Shown in pieces: positions 1-8,077 of a stretch of 35,208 bases of DNA. The notes under the pieces were generated by a model. It searched no databases. It saw nothing but the letters and a program-made list of their open reading frames with translations, and had not been told where the DNA came from. The first letter of the stretch is position 1. Each line of letters opens with the position of its first letter. The translations under genes were made by a program, and so were the position numbers. Origin of the DNA: Elusimicrobia bacterium UBA6262 (GTDB lineage Bacteria; CAYTYR01; UBA6262); assembly GCA_002441095.1 (NCBI GenBank), contig DJVG01000057.1:1-35208 (forward strand), read 5' to 3'.

Positions 1-371
1 ATGATCGCGTCTGCTCCCAGTTGGTGAGCAGACCTGACAATAGCGCCCAGGTTGTGGGGATCAGTAACCCGGTCTAATAGGACTACTAAGGCATCTTTTT
101 TATTTTCCAAGCTATCCAGAATATGGTCCAATTCAGCATAAGTAACACTGGCTACTTGTGCTGCTACCCCCTGATGGTTAGCCCTGTCAGTGATCTGGTC
201 CAGTCTCTTTTTTTCAACAAACTGCACTACTATCTTGGCTTCCCGGGCTAAACGGAAAATAGTATCAATAATACTGCCTTTTAATCCCTGGGCAATATAT
301 ACCTTATTAATAGAATGCTTGCTTTTAAGTACTTCCAGTACCGGTTGCCGGCCAAAAATTATCCCTGCCAC
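1..371 (-). CDS. rlmB: 23S rRNA 2'-O-ribose methyltransferase RlmB (TrmH/SpoU family), 3' part cut by window edge
   Basis: This is the first ~123 codons of a SpoU/TrmH-family RNA methyltransferase; the rest lies beyond the left edge. I translated it by hand from the minus strand. It opens with the substrate-binding domain (AGIIFGRQPVLEVLKS, typical of RlmB). It then enters the SPOUT methyltransferase domain with the motif DRVTDPHNLGAIVRSA, the conserved N-x-G-A-x-x-R motif 1. RlmB methylates the G2251 ribose in the 23S rRNA peptidyl transferase loop (E. coli numbering). The start is GTG at 371; an in-frame stop lies two codons upstream, so no longer form is possible. It begins 6 nt after the cysS stop and is probably co-transcribed with it. 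The cysS-rlmB adjacency matches Bacillus, where mrnC sits between them; mrnC is absent here. Confidence 0.9.
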   Translation of the reverse strand, partial: MAGIIFGRQPVLEVLKSKHSINKVYIAQGLKGSIIDTIFRLAREAKIVVQFVEKKRLDQITDRANHQGVAAQVASVTYAELDHILDSLENKKDALVVLLDRVTDPHNLGAIVRSAHQLGADAI

Positions 372-377
372 TGATTA

Positions 378-1820
378 TTACTTCACTTTCCAGCGGGTAC
401 CATGAGCTGTATCTTCTATCACTATACCCTTGGCTGATAATGAATCGCGTATCTGGTCTGATTCAGCCCACTGCTTATTACGGCGGGCCTCTTCTCTTTT
501 GGCAATGAGTTTTTCGATCTCTTCTTTGGTGATATCTCTCCCCTTGAGCATATTTTCGCCCAGCGGCAAGGCTCCTCCAGCCGGGAATAAACCCAGGACT
601 TTACCCAATTTAATCAATGTTTTAGCCAGGTAACTTACTTCCAGTAAATCTAAATCAGCTTTTTCCAGGGCAATGTTAATAGCCGTGACCAGTTCATAAA
701 GGACAGCCAGCGCCTCCGCTGTATTAAAATCATCGTCCATGGCTGTTTCAAATTTAGCTTCTGCTTCAGCGATCAATGCCGGCGGGACCCTTTTTTCATT
801 GATCGCCATAGCCGCACTCATACGGTCAACTGCTTCTTTCAGATTGTTCAAAGCAGTAGTAAATCTTTCCTGGGCCCGGCTCATTTCTTCCAGCTTACTC
901 TCGCTGAAATCTATCGGGCTGCGGTAATGCTGGGAGATTAAAAGTAAACGGACTACCTGGGGATCATATTTTTTATAGATCTCTTTAAGAGTAAAGAAAT
1001 TGCCCAGGGATTTGGACATTTTTTCCTTGTTTATAGTCACAAAACCATTGTGCAGCCAGTATTTGGCAAATGGCTTGCCAGTCACTGCTTCAGACTGGGC
1101 TATTTCATTTTCATGATGCGGGAAAATAAGGTCCTGTCCCCCGCCATGTATATCCAAAGTATCTGTTTTTAATTCACCAAGGCTCATGGCTGAACATTCT
1201 ATATGCCAGCCAGGCCGGCCCTTGCCCCAGGGCGAAGGCCAGGAAGGTTCGCCTGGTTTTTCTTTTTTCCAAAGGGCAAAATCCAGCGGGGATTCTTTAC
1301 GTTCATCGATATCTACCCTCGCTCCTGACTTAAGCTGGTCTAATTCCCGTTTGGACAGTTTCCCATAACCCGGAAAAGAAGCTACCCGGAAATAAACATC
1401 CCCGTCAACCACATAAGCGTGGCGGCTATTGACCAGGTTCTCCACGATCTTAATAATATCAGGGATGTATTCGGTCACCCGGGGATAGTTCAGGGCAGGC
1501 TTTATATTGAGGGCATTAATATCCTGGAAATAAGCGTCAATATTCTTTTGGGCTAATTCCAGAGGCTGGACATTTTTTTCCTGGGCTCGCTTAATGATCT
1601 TATCATCTATGTCCGTGAAATTCTGGATGTGGTTTACAGTATAGCCCTTGTATTCCAAATAGCGCCGGATGACATCAAAAGCCACGTAGCAGCGGGCATG
1701 CCCTAAATGGACCTCATCATACGGGGTCACGCCGCAAACATACATATTAACCACTTTATTCTTAAGCGGCTTGAACTCTTCCTTCTGCTGGGTTAAGGTG
1801 TTATATAAATAAAGAGACAC
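378..1820 (-). CDS. cysS: Cysteine--tRNA ligase
   Basis: Class I aminoacyl-tRNA synthetase that charges tRNA-Cys in the cytoplasm. The 480-residue length is typical. Visible motifs are the HIGH box as HLGH (38-41), the KMSKS box (267-271) and the zinc-site residues expected from the E. coli enzyme: C29 (MYVCG), C209 (HIECS), the H235/H236 pair and E239 (FPHHENE). The start is GTG, placed directly after the cysE TAA stop with no intervening base, so the two genes are almost certainly translationally coupled. The cysE-cysS pairing couples serine activation for cysteine synthesis with cysteine use. The C-terminal DALR-type anticodon-binding region is complete. Identification is secure. Confidence 0.98.
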   Translation of the reverse strand: MSLYLYNTLTQQKEEFKPLKNKVVNMYVCGVTPYDEVHLGHARCYVAFDVIRRYLEYKGYTVNHIQNFTDIDDKIIKRAQEKNVQPLELAQKNIDAYFQDINALNIKPALNYPRVTEYIPDIIKIVENLVNSRHAYVVDGDVYFRVASFPGYGKLSKRELDQLKSGARVDIDERKESPLDFALWKKEKPGEPSWPSPWGKGRPGWHIECSAMSLGELKTDTLDIHGGGQDLIFPHHENEIAQSEAVTGKPFAKYWLHNGFVTINKEKMSKSLGNFFTLKEIYKKYDPQVVRLLLISQHYRSPIDFSESKLEEMSRAQERFTTALNNLKEAVDRMSAAMAINEKRVPPALIAEAEAKFETAMDDDFNTAEALAVLYELVTAINIALEKADLDLLEVSYLAKTLIKLGKVLGLFPAGGALPLGENMLKGRDITKEEIEKLIAKREEARRNKQWAESDQIRDSLSAKGIVIEDTAHGTRWKVK

Positions 1821-2456
1821 TTATTTTCCACATTCTTTCCGCCAGCGCTGGCACTGAGTGCGGAATTCTTCAATTTCTTTCTGCATTTCTTCAATTTTTT
1901 CCATCACCGGGTCGGGGAGATCAGCGGTTTGCACCAGCTCCAAAGGATTATATCCCTTGATCCGCACTACTTCGCCAGGGACTCCTACTACCGTAGAATC
2001 ATCAGGGACAGACTTCAAGATCACAGCATTTGCGCCGATCTTCACATTATTACCTATCCTGATATTACCCAGGATCTTAGCGCCGGCACCGATCACTACA
2101 TTATGGCCGATCGTCGGGTGACGCTTGCCTTTTTCCTTACCAGTCCCACCCAGGGTTACCCCTTGATAGATAGTGACATTATCCCCGATCTCGGTAGTTT
2201 CGCCGATCACCACTCCCATACCATGGTCAATAAAAAAATTATTCCCGAGTTTGGCGCCCGGATGGATCTCAATACCGGTTATAAACCTGCCGAGCTGGGA
2301 AGTTAAACGCGCCAATAACAACAAGCGAGCTTTCAGGAAAAACCGCGCCAGCCGGTAAAACCACAGCGCATGCAGACCGGAATAGGTCAACACGACTTCC
2401 AGTACGCTCCTGGCCGCCGGATCACGCTCAAAAATAGCTTTAATATCACGAATCAT
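1821..2456 (-). CDS. cysE: Serine O-acetyltransferase
   Basis: Makes O-acetylserine from serine and acetyl-CoA, the first committed step of cysteine synthesis. The protein has an N-terminal helical part (about 1-60) followed by a left-handed beta-helix of hexapeptide repeats (about 61-170). The SAT signature GIEIHPGAKLG...IDHG is present with H65, D77 and H78. At 211 residues it is a short CysE, similar to Bacillus forms and shorter than the ~270-residue enterobacterial enzyme. The start is ATG at 2456 with GGAGAA about 7 nt upstream. It is followed directly by cysS. The 103-bp gap before it holds one arm of a 16-nt word repeat. Confidence 0.97.
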   Translation of the reverse strand: MIRDIKAIFERDPAARSVLEVVLTYSGLHALWFYRLARFFLKARLLLLARLTSQLGRFITGIEIHPGAKLGNNFFIDHGMGVVIGETTEIGDNVTIYQGVTLGGTGKEKGKRHPTIGHNVVIGAGAKILGNIRIGNNVKIGANAVILKSVPDDSTVVGVPGEVVRIKGYNPLELVQTADLPDPVMEKIEEMQKEIEEFRTQCQRWRKECGK

Positions 2457-2464
2457 TTTTTTCT

Positions 2465-2553
2465 CCAGTTAACTGCTCTTTGTTTTTACTGGCAACTGTT
2501 TCTCGTTTTTACTGTTGTTTGTCTTTACTGACTTTCGTACTGACTGGCAACTG
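2465..2553. repeat. Tandem 16-nt word repeat, single arm (family D)
   Basis: On the minus strand this gap reads as successive degenerate copies of a 16-nt word close to AGTAAAAACGAGAAAC. Two short AGTTGCC inserts interrupt the copies. The same word and the same inserts make both arms of the much longer hairpin at 7855-8075. Here only one orientation is present, so no strong long hairpin can form. It begins about 6 nt after the ispF stop and ends about 9 nt before the cysE start. Confidence 0.75.
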
Positions 2554-2559
2554 TATTTT

Positions 2560-3045
2560 TTATTTACTGGCCAACTTATTAAGACTTACTATAGCCAGCG
2601 CTGCTATCGCTTGGCCTTGGCCAATCAATCCTACACCTTCATTGGTAGTCGCTTTAATGCCAATGCGATTTTTTTGTATCTTAAGCACCGCGGCAATATT
2701 TTTCTTTATCTGGTCAACATATTTACCGATCTTAGGCGCTTCAGCCAGCACCACTACATCAACATTTACTGGCTGATATTTCTTTTTCTTGATAATACGC
2801 AAGGCCTGGCTGAGTAATTCCAAACTGGAGATACCCTTATAAGCATCATCCGTAGTCGGGAAATGATAGCCAATATCCCTTTCGCCGGCAGCTCCCAGCA
2901 GGGCATCACAGACAGCGTGCAATAAGACATCAGCATCAGAATGGCCCAGCAGTCCTTTGGTGAAAGGGATTTGGACGCCGCCTAAGAACAATTTCCGGCC
3001 TTTTACTAACCGGTGGATATCATATCCTAAACCAACTCTATCCAT
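2560..3045 (-). CDS. ispF: 2-C-methyl-D-erythritol 2,4-cyclodiphosphate synthase
   Basis: Fifth enzyme of the MEP isoprenoid pathway; it cyclises CDP-methylerythritol 2-phosphate and releases CMP. The length (161) is standard. The metal ligands are visible as D9 and H11 in GYDIH and H43 in the GHSDADVLLHA segment. The C-terminal signature NEGVGLIGQGQAI is also present. The ATG at 3045 follows the ispD TAA directly, so ispD and ispF form a coupled pair, as is common; in some bacteria they are fused. In Bacillus gltX follows ispF; here cysE follows instead. Confidence 0.97.
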   Translation of the reverse strand: MDRVGLGYDIHRLVKGRKLFLGGVQIPFTKGLLGHSDADVLLHAVCDALLGAAGERDIGYHFPTTDDAYKGISSLELLSQALRIIKKKKYQPVNVDVVVLAEAPKIGKYVDQIKKNIAAVLKIQKNRIGIKATTNEGVGLIGQGQAIAALAIVSLNKLASK

Positions 3046-3726
3046 TTAGCCCTTTCGTAATAATTTCTCAGCAATGAGCAGATCAGTGGGAGTAGTGATC
3101 TTCAGGTTATCATAACTTCCTTGTACAATTTTTACCTTTTCCCCTAACCGCTCTACCAGCATGGCATCATCGGTGCCATAAAACTTCTGCTGATAAGCCC
3201 GCTCATAGGCTTTCATGATCAATTTATATTCAAAAATCTGCGGCGTTTGAATATTCCAAAGGCTGCCACGGTCAATCGTTTTAGTCACGAAAGCATTATT
3301 ATTGCCTGCTTTGATCGTATCTTTGACCGGTACTGCAGCAATAGCGGCCCCATATTTTCTGGCTGCTGCTACGGTATCTTTAATAACTTGCAGCGGCACC
3401 ATACAGCGGACACCATCATGGATACAAACCAGGTCACACGGGTGAATTACCTTTAATCCCCGGCATACTGAATCCTGCCGCTCTTTGCCTCCCACAATCA
3501 GTTTTACCTGTTTGAATTTATACTTTTTAATTATTTCCTGCTGGCAAAAATGCCAATAATCACGGTTTATCACCAGCACAATTTCACTAAACCTATCGGC
3601 CTGAATAAACTTCTTCAGGATATGCCATAGTACAGGCTTGCCGGCCAGAGCCAGAAATTGCTTGGGCTTTCTGGAATTCATGCGTTTACCAAACCCAGCC
3701 GCCACTATAATTGCTGCTATCTTCAC
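3046..3726 (-). CDS. ispD: 2-C-methyl-D-erythritol 4-phosphate cytidylyltransferase
   Basis: Third enzyme of the MEP pathway; transfers CMP from CTP to methylerythritol 4-phosphate. It is a nucleotidyltransferase with the N-terminal CTP-binding loop AAGFGKRM and the following KPKQF (about residues 9-24), and the family signature IHDGVRC near residue 105. At 226 residues it has normal length. The ATG at 3726 is the natural start, since KIAAIIVAAGFGKRM is the first beta strand and loop. A 127-bp gap with a hairpin separates it from the preceding yacL-like gene. It is followed by ispF with no gap. Confidence 0.97.
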   Translation of the reverse strand: MKIAAIIVAAGFGKRMNSRKPKQFLALAGKPVLWHILKKFIQADRFSEIVLVINRDYWHFCQQEIIKKYKFKQVKLIVGGKERQDSVCRGLKVIHPCDLVCIHDGVRCMVPLQVIKDTVAAARKYGAAIAAVPVKDTIKAGNNNAFVTKTIDRGSLWNIQTPQIFEYKLIMKAYERAYQQKFYGTDDAMLVERLGEKVKIVQGSYDNLKITTPTDLLIAEKLLRKG

Positions 3727-3769
3727 TTAAAACTCCGATTTAAATACATATAAATACAGTTTTAAATTG

Positions 3770-3851
3770 AAAGTTATAAGTGTTAAGTTATGGTTAAAAG
3801 CATTTATTATAAACCTTAACTCAAAACTTTACACTTTTCACTTATAACTTT
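3770..3851. repeat. Intergenic hairpin, AT-rich word family A, copy 1
   Basis: An inverted repeat with 13-bp perfect ends (AAAGTTATAAGTG at 3770-3782 against CACTTATAACTTT at 3839-3851). The inner arms are imperfect and made of words related to AAGTTATAAGTG and AAGTTTTGAGTT. It starts 3 nt after the yacL-like stop, so it would form the 3' end of that transcript or an operon-internal structure before ispD. A second copy of the word family lies at 14317-14400. Confidence 0.8.
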
Positions 3852-3853
3852 TT

Positions 3854-4837
3854 TTACTTATCTTCCTTGCTCTTCAGCCGGGTAAAAATCATCCTGCCGG
3901 CAGTGGTCTGCAAAACACTGGTGACCACTACTTCAAGCTTTTCGCCTATCTTTTTACGGCCTTCTTCCACTACGACCATGGTGCCGTCTTCTAAATAGGC
4001 AATACCCTGGCTATGCTCTTTGCCTTCCTTCACGATCATTACCTGCATCATTTCGCCGGGAATGACCATTGGTTTCACGGCATTGGATAATTCATTTACA
4101 TTCAGCACTATTACTCCGCTCAGGGCAGCGATCTTATTTAAATTAAAATCAGTGGTAATAACTTTGGCTTTGAGCTCAGTAGCCAGTTTGACTATTTTTA
4201 TATCTGCTTCCGCTGTCTCCGGGTAATCTTTTTCATAGATGCGCAGCTGGATATTCTTGTTTTCCTGCAGCCGGTTCAATATTTCCAAGCCCCGGCGGCC
4301 GCGGCTGCGCTTCATGCTGTCCCCGCTATCAGCTACCGTCTGCAACTCCTTTAAAATAAAACGCGGTACGATAAAAATACCATCCAGGAATTTGGCATCG
4401 CAGACATCGGCAATCCGGCCATCGATGATCGCGCTGGTATCCAGTATTTTCAGGTCCTGGCCTTTTACCGCTTTGGAAATATTCTGGTCTAGTAAATTCA
4501 GTTCTTCTTTTTTCCGGATAGCAATGAGGAGGCCAAAATATCCAAAGGCCATTTTTATAAGTATAGAATAAGGCTTATATAAATTATCGAGTGTTTGGTT
4601 CCCAACCAGGTTGACCGCGTAATCAAGTAATTTAGCCCCGATCAAGCCAATAACGGCGCCTAAAATGCCGGCTACCAGGTCATCCAGCGGGATCTTTTCG
4701 ATCATCATCTCGATCATAATGATACCGGCAGCTACGGCTGTACCTAACAGGACTCCTTGCGGTCCTTCACCCCATTGGAAATAACCAATGATCGGGCCAG
4801 CGATGACCACTAACAATCTGATCATCCAGATAATCAT
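3854..4837 (-). CDS. yacL: YacL-like membrane-anchored PIN-TRAM domain protein
   Basis: The N-terminal ~110 residues contain about four hydrophobic segments. They are followed by a PIN nuclease-like domain starting ILDTSAIIDGR (D133) and a C-terminal TRAM domain (about 270-325, with GIAYLEDGTMVVVEEG). This architecture is that of Bacillus YacL and its relatives, whose function is not firmly known. PIN domains are Mg-dependent RNases and TRAM domains bind RNA, so a membrane-tethered RNA-processing role is plausible. The start is ATG at 4837 with GGTGGTG upstream. Context matches Bacillus (radA-disA-yacL-ispD-ispF) except that disA is missing. Its PIN domain should not be read as a VapC toxin: there is no antitoxin partner. 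Confidence 0.93.
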   Translation of the reverse strand: MIIWMIRLLVVIAGPIIGYFQWGEGPQGVLLGTAVAAGIIMIEMMIEKIPLDDLVAGILGAVIGLIGAKLLDYAVNLVGNQTLDNLYKPYSILIKMAFGYFGLLIAIRKKEELNLLDQNISKAVKGQDLKILDTSAIIDGRIADVCDAKFLDGIFIVPRFILKELQTVADSGDSMKRSRGRRGLEILNRLQENKNIQLRIYEKDYPETAEADIKIVKLATELKAKVITTDFNLNKIAALSGVIVLNVNELSNAVKPMVIPGEMMQVMIVKEGKEHSQGIAYLEDGTMVVVEEGRKKIGEKLEVVVTSVLQTTAGRMIFTRLKSKEDK

Positions 4838-4858
4838 ATTTTTTCACCACCCTTCTCC

Positions 4859-4935
4859 TAGCGTTTAGCGGGTAGCGTTAAGCGTATAGGAAAACACTTT
4901 CTCCCTATCCGCTATACGCTATACGCTTTGCGCCA
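4859..4935. repeat. Intergenic hairpin of 7-nt words, family B copy 1
   Basis: The left arm (4859-4890) is a run of 7-nt words of the type TAGCGTT. The right arm (4904-4935) carries the complementary words (CTATACG type). The arms are separated by about 13 nt. It starts a few nt after the radA stop codon at 4940-4942. The same word family forms the hairpin after prs at 20884-20951. Confidence 0.8.
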
Positions 4936-4939
4936 CTCG

Positions 4940-6304
4940 TTATTTTTTCAGGCAAAAATCTATTGCTTCGCGAATGTTCTTGACGCCGATCACCTCTATT
5001 TTGTTCTTCAGCGCCTGCACTTCCTTCAAGTTGCCGGCTGGTATCACGGCTTGCTTAAAACCAAGCTTCGCGGCTTCCTGCAGCCGTTCTTTAGCGAAAT
5101 TAATCGCTCTTACCTCTCCGCTCAATCCCACTTCACCCATAACTGCGGTCAGTTTACCTATGGGTATATTGCGCAGAGCACTGGCCACAGCGCATATCAG
5201 TCCCAAATCACTGGCTGGTTCATCTATCTCTATGCCACCTACAACATTAACAAAAACGTCCTGATTTCCCAGATGCATACCTAAACGTTTTTCCATCACC
5301 GCCAGGAGCAGTAATACCCGGTTGTAATCGATCCCCTGGACTTGCCTCCTGGCTACCGGCAAGTATGTGCTTGTTACCAGGCTCTGCAGTTCTACGAGCA
5401 GGGGCCTGGTCCCTTCCAGGCTGACTACCACTACCGTACCGCTGGCAGTTTCATTGCGCTCGCTTAACAGGACTTCAGAAGGATTGAGGACTTCAGCCAG
5501 CCCCTTTTCCTGCATGGTAAAAATACCTATTTCGTTAGTGGACCCAAACCGGTTTTTCACGGCGCGCAAAATACGGTAATTATGCTGTACATCACCTTCA
5601 AAATAAAGAACAGTATCGACCATATGCTCCAGTACCCGGGGACCAGCGATCTCCCCCACCTTTGTCACATGGCCGCAAATAAAAGTAGCGATATTATGGC
5701 CTTTAGCCAGGTTCATTAACTGCAAAGTACATTCCCGAACCTGGCCAACGCTGCCCGGAGCGCTTGGCAGATCAGGGTCATATAGGGTTTGGATAGAATC
5801 AATGAACAGGAACCTGGGTGTCAGCTTCTTGCAGTATTCAACAACCTGCTGGATATTGGTCTCGCTGATTAAATAAAGTTTTTCGCTGGCCACTCCCAGT
5901 CGTTCGGCCCGCAATTTTATCTGCTGGGGAGATTCTTCACCGGAAATATAAAGAATTATTCCCTGGCGGCTAAGCGGTTGGGCTACCTGCAAAAGTAATG
6001 TTGATTTGCCGATACCCGGCGCACCGCCGATCAAGACCAGCGATCCAGGAACGATCCCGCCGCCTACTATCCGGTCAAATTCGCCTATCCCGGTGGGTAC
6101 CCGGTCTACATCAATAGATTTTATTTGCGACAGGGTTTGCGGAGCGCCGGCGACCCGCGTATTACTGGCTTTATGTTTTGCCGGAGCTACTACTTTCTCC
6201 TCCACCAGTGTATTCCATTTGCCGCAATCAGGACATTTGCCCATCCAATTGATCGACTCATACCCGCATTCCTGACAGCGAAAAACTATTTTATCTTTAA
6301 CCAT
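4940..6304 (-). CDS. radA: DNA repair protein RadA
   Basis: RecA-related helicase-like ATPase that promotes branch migration in recombination. Domains in order: N-terminal C4 zinc finger (C10, C13, C24, C27), RecA-like ATPase with Walker A GGAPGIGKST (93-102), the RadA-specific KNRFGS motif (250-255), and a C-terminal Lon-protease-like domain. The length of 454 is normal. The start is ATG at 6304; an AGTAGGA stretch lies upstream. In Bacillus radA is followed by disA and yacL; here yacL follows directly after a 102-bp gap holding a word-repeat hairpin. Confidence 0.98.
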   Translation of the reverse strand: MVKDKIVFRCQECGYESINWMGKCPDCGKWNTLVEEKVVAPAKHKASNTRVAGAPQTLSQIKSIDVDRVPTGIGEFDRIVGGGIVPGSLVLIGGAPGIGKSTLLLQVAQPLSRQGIILYISGEESPQQIKLRAERLGVASEKLYLISETNIQQVVEYCKKLTPRFLFIDSIQTLYDPDLPSAPGSVGQVRECTLQLMNLAKGHNIATFICGHVTKVGEIAGPRVLEHMVDTVLYFEGDVQHNYRILRAVKNRFGSTNEIGIFTMQEKGLAEVLNPSEVLLSERNETASGTVVVVSLEGTRPLLVELQSLVTSTYLPVARRQVQGIDYNRVLLLLAVMEKRLGMHLGNQDVFVNVVGGIEIDEPASDLGLICAVASALRNIPIGKLTAVMGEVGLSGEVRAINFAKERLQEAAKLGFKQAVIPAGNLKEVQALKNKIEVIGVKNIREAIDFCLKK

Positions 6305-6323
6305 TCCAATCCTACTTAACTAA

Positions 6324-6414
6324 GATTACACAGATTTCTTAAAGAGATTACACAGATTAATACTATGCATTTTTTGTTTTAATCGGTGTAATCATCTTTC
6401 TAATCAGTGTAATC
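6324..6414. repeat. Intergenic hairpin of 13-nt words, family C
   Basis: Two direct copies of GATTACACAGATT (6324-6336 and 6346-6358) face two reversed copies, AATCGGTGTAATC (6381-6393) and AATCAGTGTAATC (6402-6414). Each pairs with one mismatch. The structure lies 7 nt beyond the mlaD stop. The same word, GATTACACCGATT, recurs inside the pseudopilin coding sequence at 32297-32309, next to a GC-rich palindrome. Confidence 0.85.
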
Positions 6415-6421
6415 ATTCTAT

Positions 6422-7834
6422 TTACTTCGCGATAGACGACAATCCTGATAACCCCAGGAAGTAGGCAATATCTTCATCTTCCACTACCAGGTTCATAGTC
6501 GCGGTAAAACTGCGTTGTTCCAGGATATCTTCATAGGTTGCCCTTAAGTTAATATTATTAGTTAATTTAATTACCGCTCCGGTATTCACCCAGGCTTTAG
6601 TCTGATTATTAATCTTACGGTCGAAGCGGAAAGCTTCGGCATTAAATTCGAGCCGGTCGCTCTTAGGGATAGGCCGCCAGCCGGCGCCAAACCCGCCAGT
6701 GGACCTGATAAATCCTCCGTACAGGGTAAATGGCCCAAAATCCTTACCCAGCTCCGCCGTAATACTGTTGTATTTCTGGCCACCTGCGTCATATTTAATG
6801 GTCTCACCGGTCACCGGATCGTGCGGCCGTTCGCCTTTAATATTATTTATAGCAAAATAATAGAACTTATCCGGCTTAGGCCTGATCCTGATGCCAAAGT
6901 CGCTGCGGGTTAAGGTATCTTCGCTGTTATAATTCAAGCGATAATCCCAATAGGTCTTAAAATTGCTCACGCGCGCTAATAGCTTTTTGGCTTCATCAGA
7001 CGCACCTCTCAGGCTGGAGACAGTTCCCTTGACATCATCAGCCATTTGCTCATCATTCACCAGTTTACCCAGTGTACCCTGGCCGCTTTCGATCTTAGCC
7101 GCGATATTGTTTAGCGATGTCAATGCCGCGTCCAGTTTCGCGCTAATACTCTTGAAATTTTCCATGGTTGTTTTCAGGTCTTCCTTGGACACAGTCCCGC
7201 TCAAGTCATCAAGTTTGGCTGCGACCTGGTTAATGCGGACTGAAAACTGCTCAAAATTCTCAACAATACTGTCAATACTCTGGTCTTTATCGGTTAGCAG
7301 GGTATTAACTTTTTCCATGACCGAATTGACATTGGTAAATATTTTTTTCAAAGAATCTTTCATTTCCTTATCGCCGGTAAATTCCTTAACAGCATCAGCC
7401 AGGGAAGTAAATCCTTTTAATCCTTCATTCACTACCTTATCAAAGCTGATCGGGTCGATACCGATCAGCATATCGCCCTCTTTTAAGGGCCGGTCTGATT
7501 TTGTGCCTAAGAACAGTTCCAGGTACTTAGTCCCGATCAGGCCGGTAGAAGCAATGGTAGCCCGGGCATCATGGAAAACCGACAGGCTGCCTTTGATCCA
7601 CAGGGTAACCTGGGCTTTGCCCCTGACCAGATCTACTGCTGTGACTTCGCCGATCTGCACGCCAGCCGTTTTAACCGGGGCCCTGACCTGCAAACCGCTG
7701 ATATCATTAAACAAAACCTTAATGGTATAACCGCGCTCCAAACGAAAATCACCAACTAAAAGAATAGCTGTTGCTAAAAGCACTAAACTGACCATAACCA
7801 GCAATCCTACTTTAGTTTCCTGGCTCAAACCCAT
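6422..7834 (-). CDS. mlaD: MlaD-like MCE protein with long helical region and predicted C-terminal beta-barrel
   Basis: Substrate-binding component of an Mla-type phospholipid transporter. The start is ATG at 7834, since AAAGGAG sits about 7 nt upstream; an ORF extension to 7861 lacks this. Residues ~9-28 form a membrane anchor, and ~36-112 an MCE domain (GLQVRAPVKTAGVQIGEV, STGLIGTKYLEL). A long amphipathic, probably coiled-coil region spans ~130-270. The last ~180 residues are rich in alternating aromatic and polar strands with glycines (LYGGFIRSTGGFGAGWRP), as in outer-membrane beta-barrels. Typical E. coli MlaD is ~180 residues; this one is 470. It resembles the ultra-long MlaD of Veillonella parvula, reported as a transenvelope bridge with an outer-membrane barrel. 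It follows mlaE-mlaF after a long hairpin. Confidence 0.9.
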   Translation of the reverse strand: MGLSQETKVGLLVMVSLVLLATAILLVGDFRLERGYTIKVLFNDISGLQVRAPVKTAGVQIGEVTAVDLVRGKAQVTLWIKGSLSVFHDARATIASTGLIGTKYLELFLGTKSDRPLKEGDMLIGIDPISFDKVVNEGLKGFTSLADAVKEFTGDKEMKDSLKKIFTNVNSVMEKVNTLLTDKDQSIDSIVENFEQFSVRINQVAAKLDDLSGTVSKEDLKTTMENFKSISAKLDAALTSLNNIAAKIESGQGTLGKLVNDEQMADDVKGTVSSLRGASDEAKKLLARVSNFKTYWDYRLNYNSEDTLTRSDFGIRIRPKPDKFYYFAINNIKGERPHDPVTGETIKYDAGGQKYNSITAELGKDFGPFTLYGGFIRSTGGFGAGWRPIPKSDRLEFNAEAFRFDRKINNQTKAWVNTGAVIKLTNNINLRATYEDILEQRSFTATMNLVVEDEDIAYFLGLSGLSSIAK

Positions 7835-7854
7835 GTAATTCTCCTTTAAATACA

Positions 7855-8075
7855 CAGTCAAAACGAAAAACTGTCAAATCGAGAAACAGTTTCCAGTAAG
7901 AACTAAGAGCAGTGAGCTAGTAAAATCGAAAAGCAGTTGCCAGTAAGTACAAAAACAGTTAGTCACTATAAACTGCCTCTTGCTTTTACTGCTTTTCACA
8001 TTTACTGTTCTTCGTCTTTACTGCCTTTCGTACTTACTGATCCTCGTTCCTACTGCTTCTCGTATTTACTTTTTA
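7855..8075. repeat. Large intergenic hairpin made of 16-nt tandem words (family D)
   Basis: On the minus strand the first arm (8075 to about 7975) is six consecutive 16-nt units without indels, each close to AGTAAATACGAGAAGC. The second arm (about 7960-7855) is the reverse complement, again in 16-nt units but interrupted by AGTTGCC-like inserts. The whole can fold into a hairpin of about 100 imperfect pairs. It lies between the mlaF stop (8078) and the mlaD start (7834), inside what should be one operon. A single-arm version lies at 2465-2553. Confidence 0.85.
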
Positions 8076-8077
8076 AA

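Noticed and set aside
3854..4837. VapC-type toxin because of the PIN domain
   Set aside because: Membrane helices in front, a TRAM domain behind, no antitoxin, and the yacL gene order all point to YacL.
6963..7730. 255-codon plus-strand open frame
   Set aside because: It is the antisense of mlaD, with no ribosome-binding site and no recognisable protein features; the minus strand encodes a clear MCE protein.
7855..8075. CRISPR array suggested by regular 16-nt periodicity
   Set aside because: Units are contiguous and degenerate with no unique spacers, the array turns into its reverse complement, and no cas genes are near.
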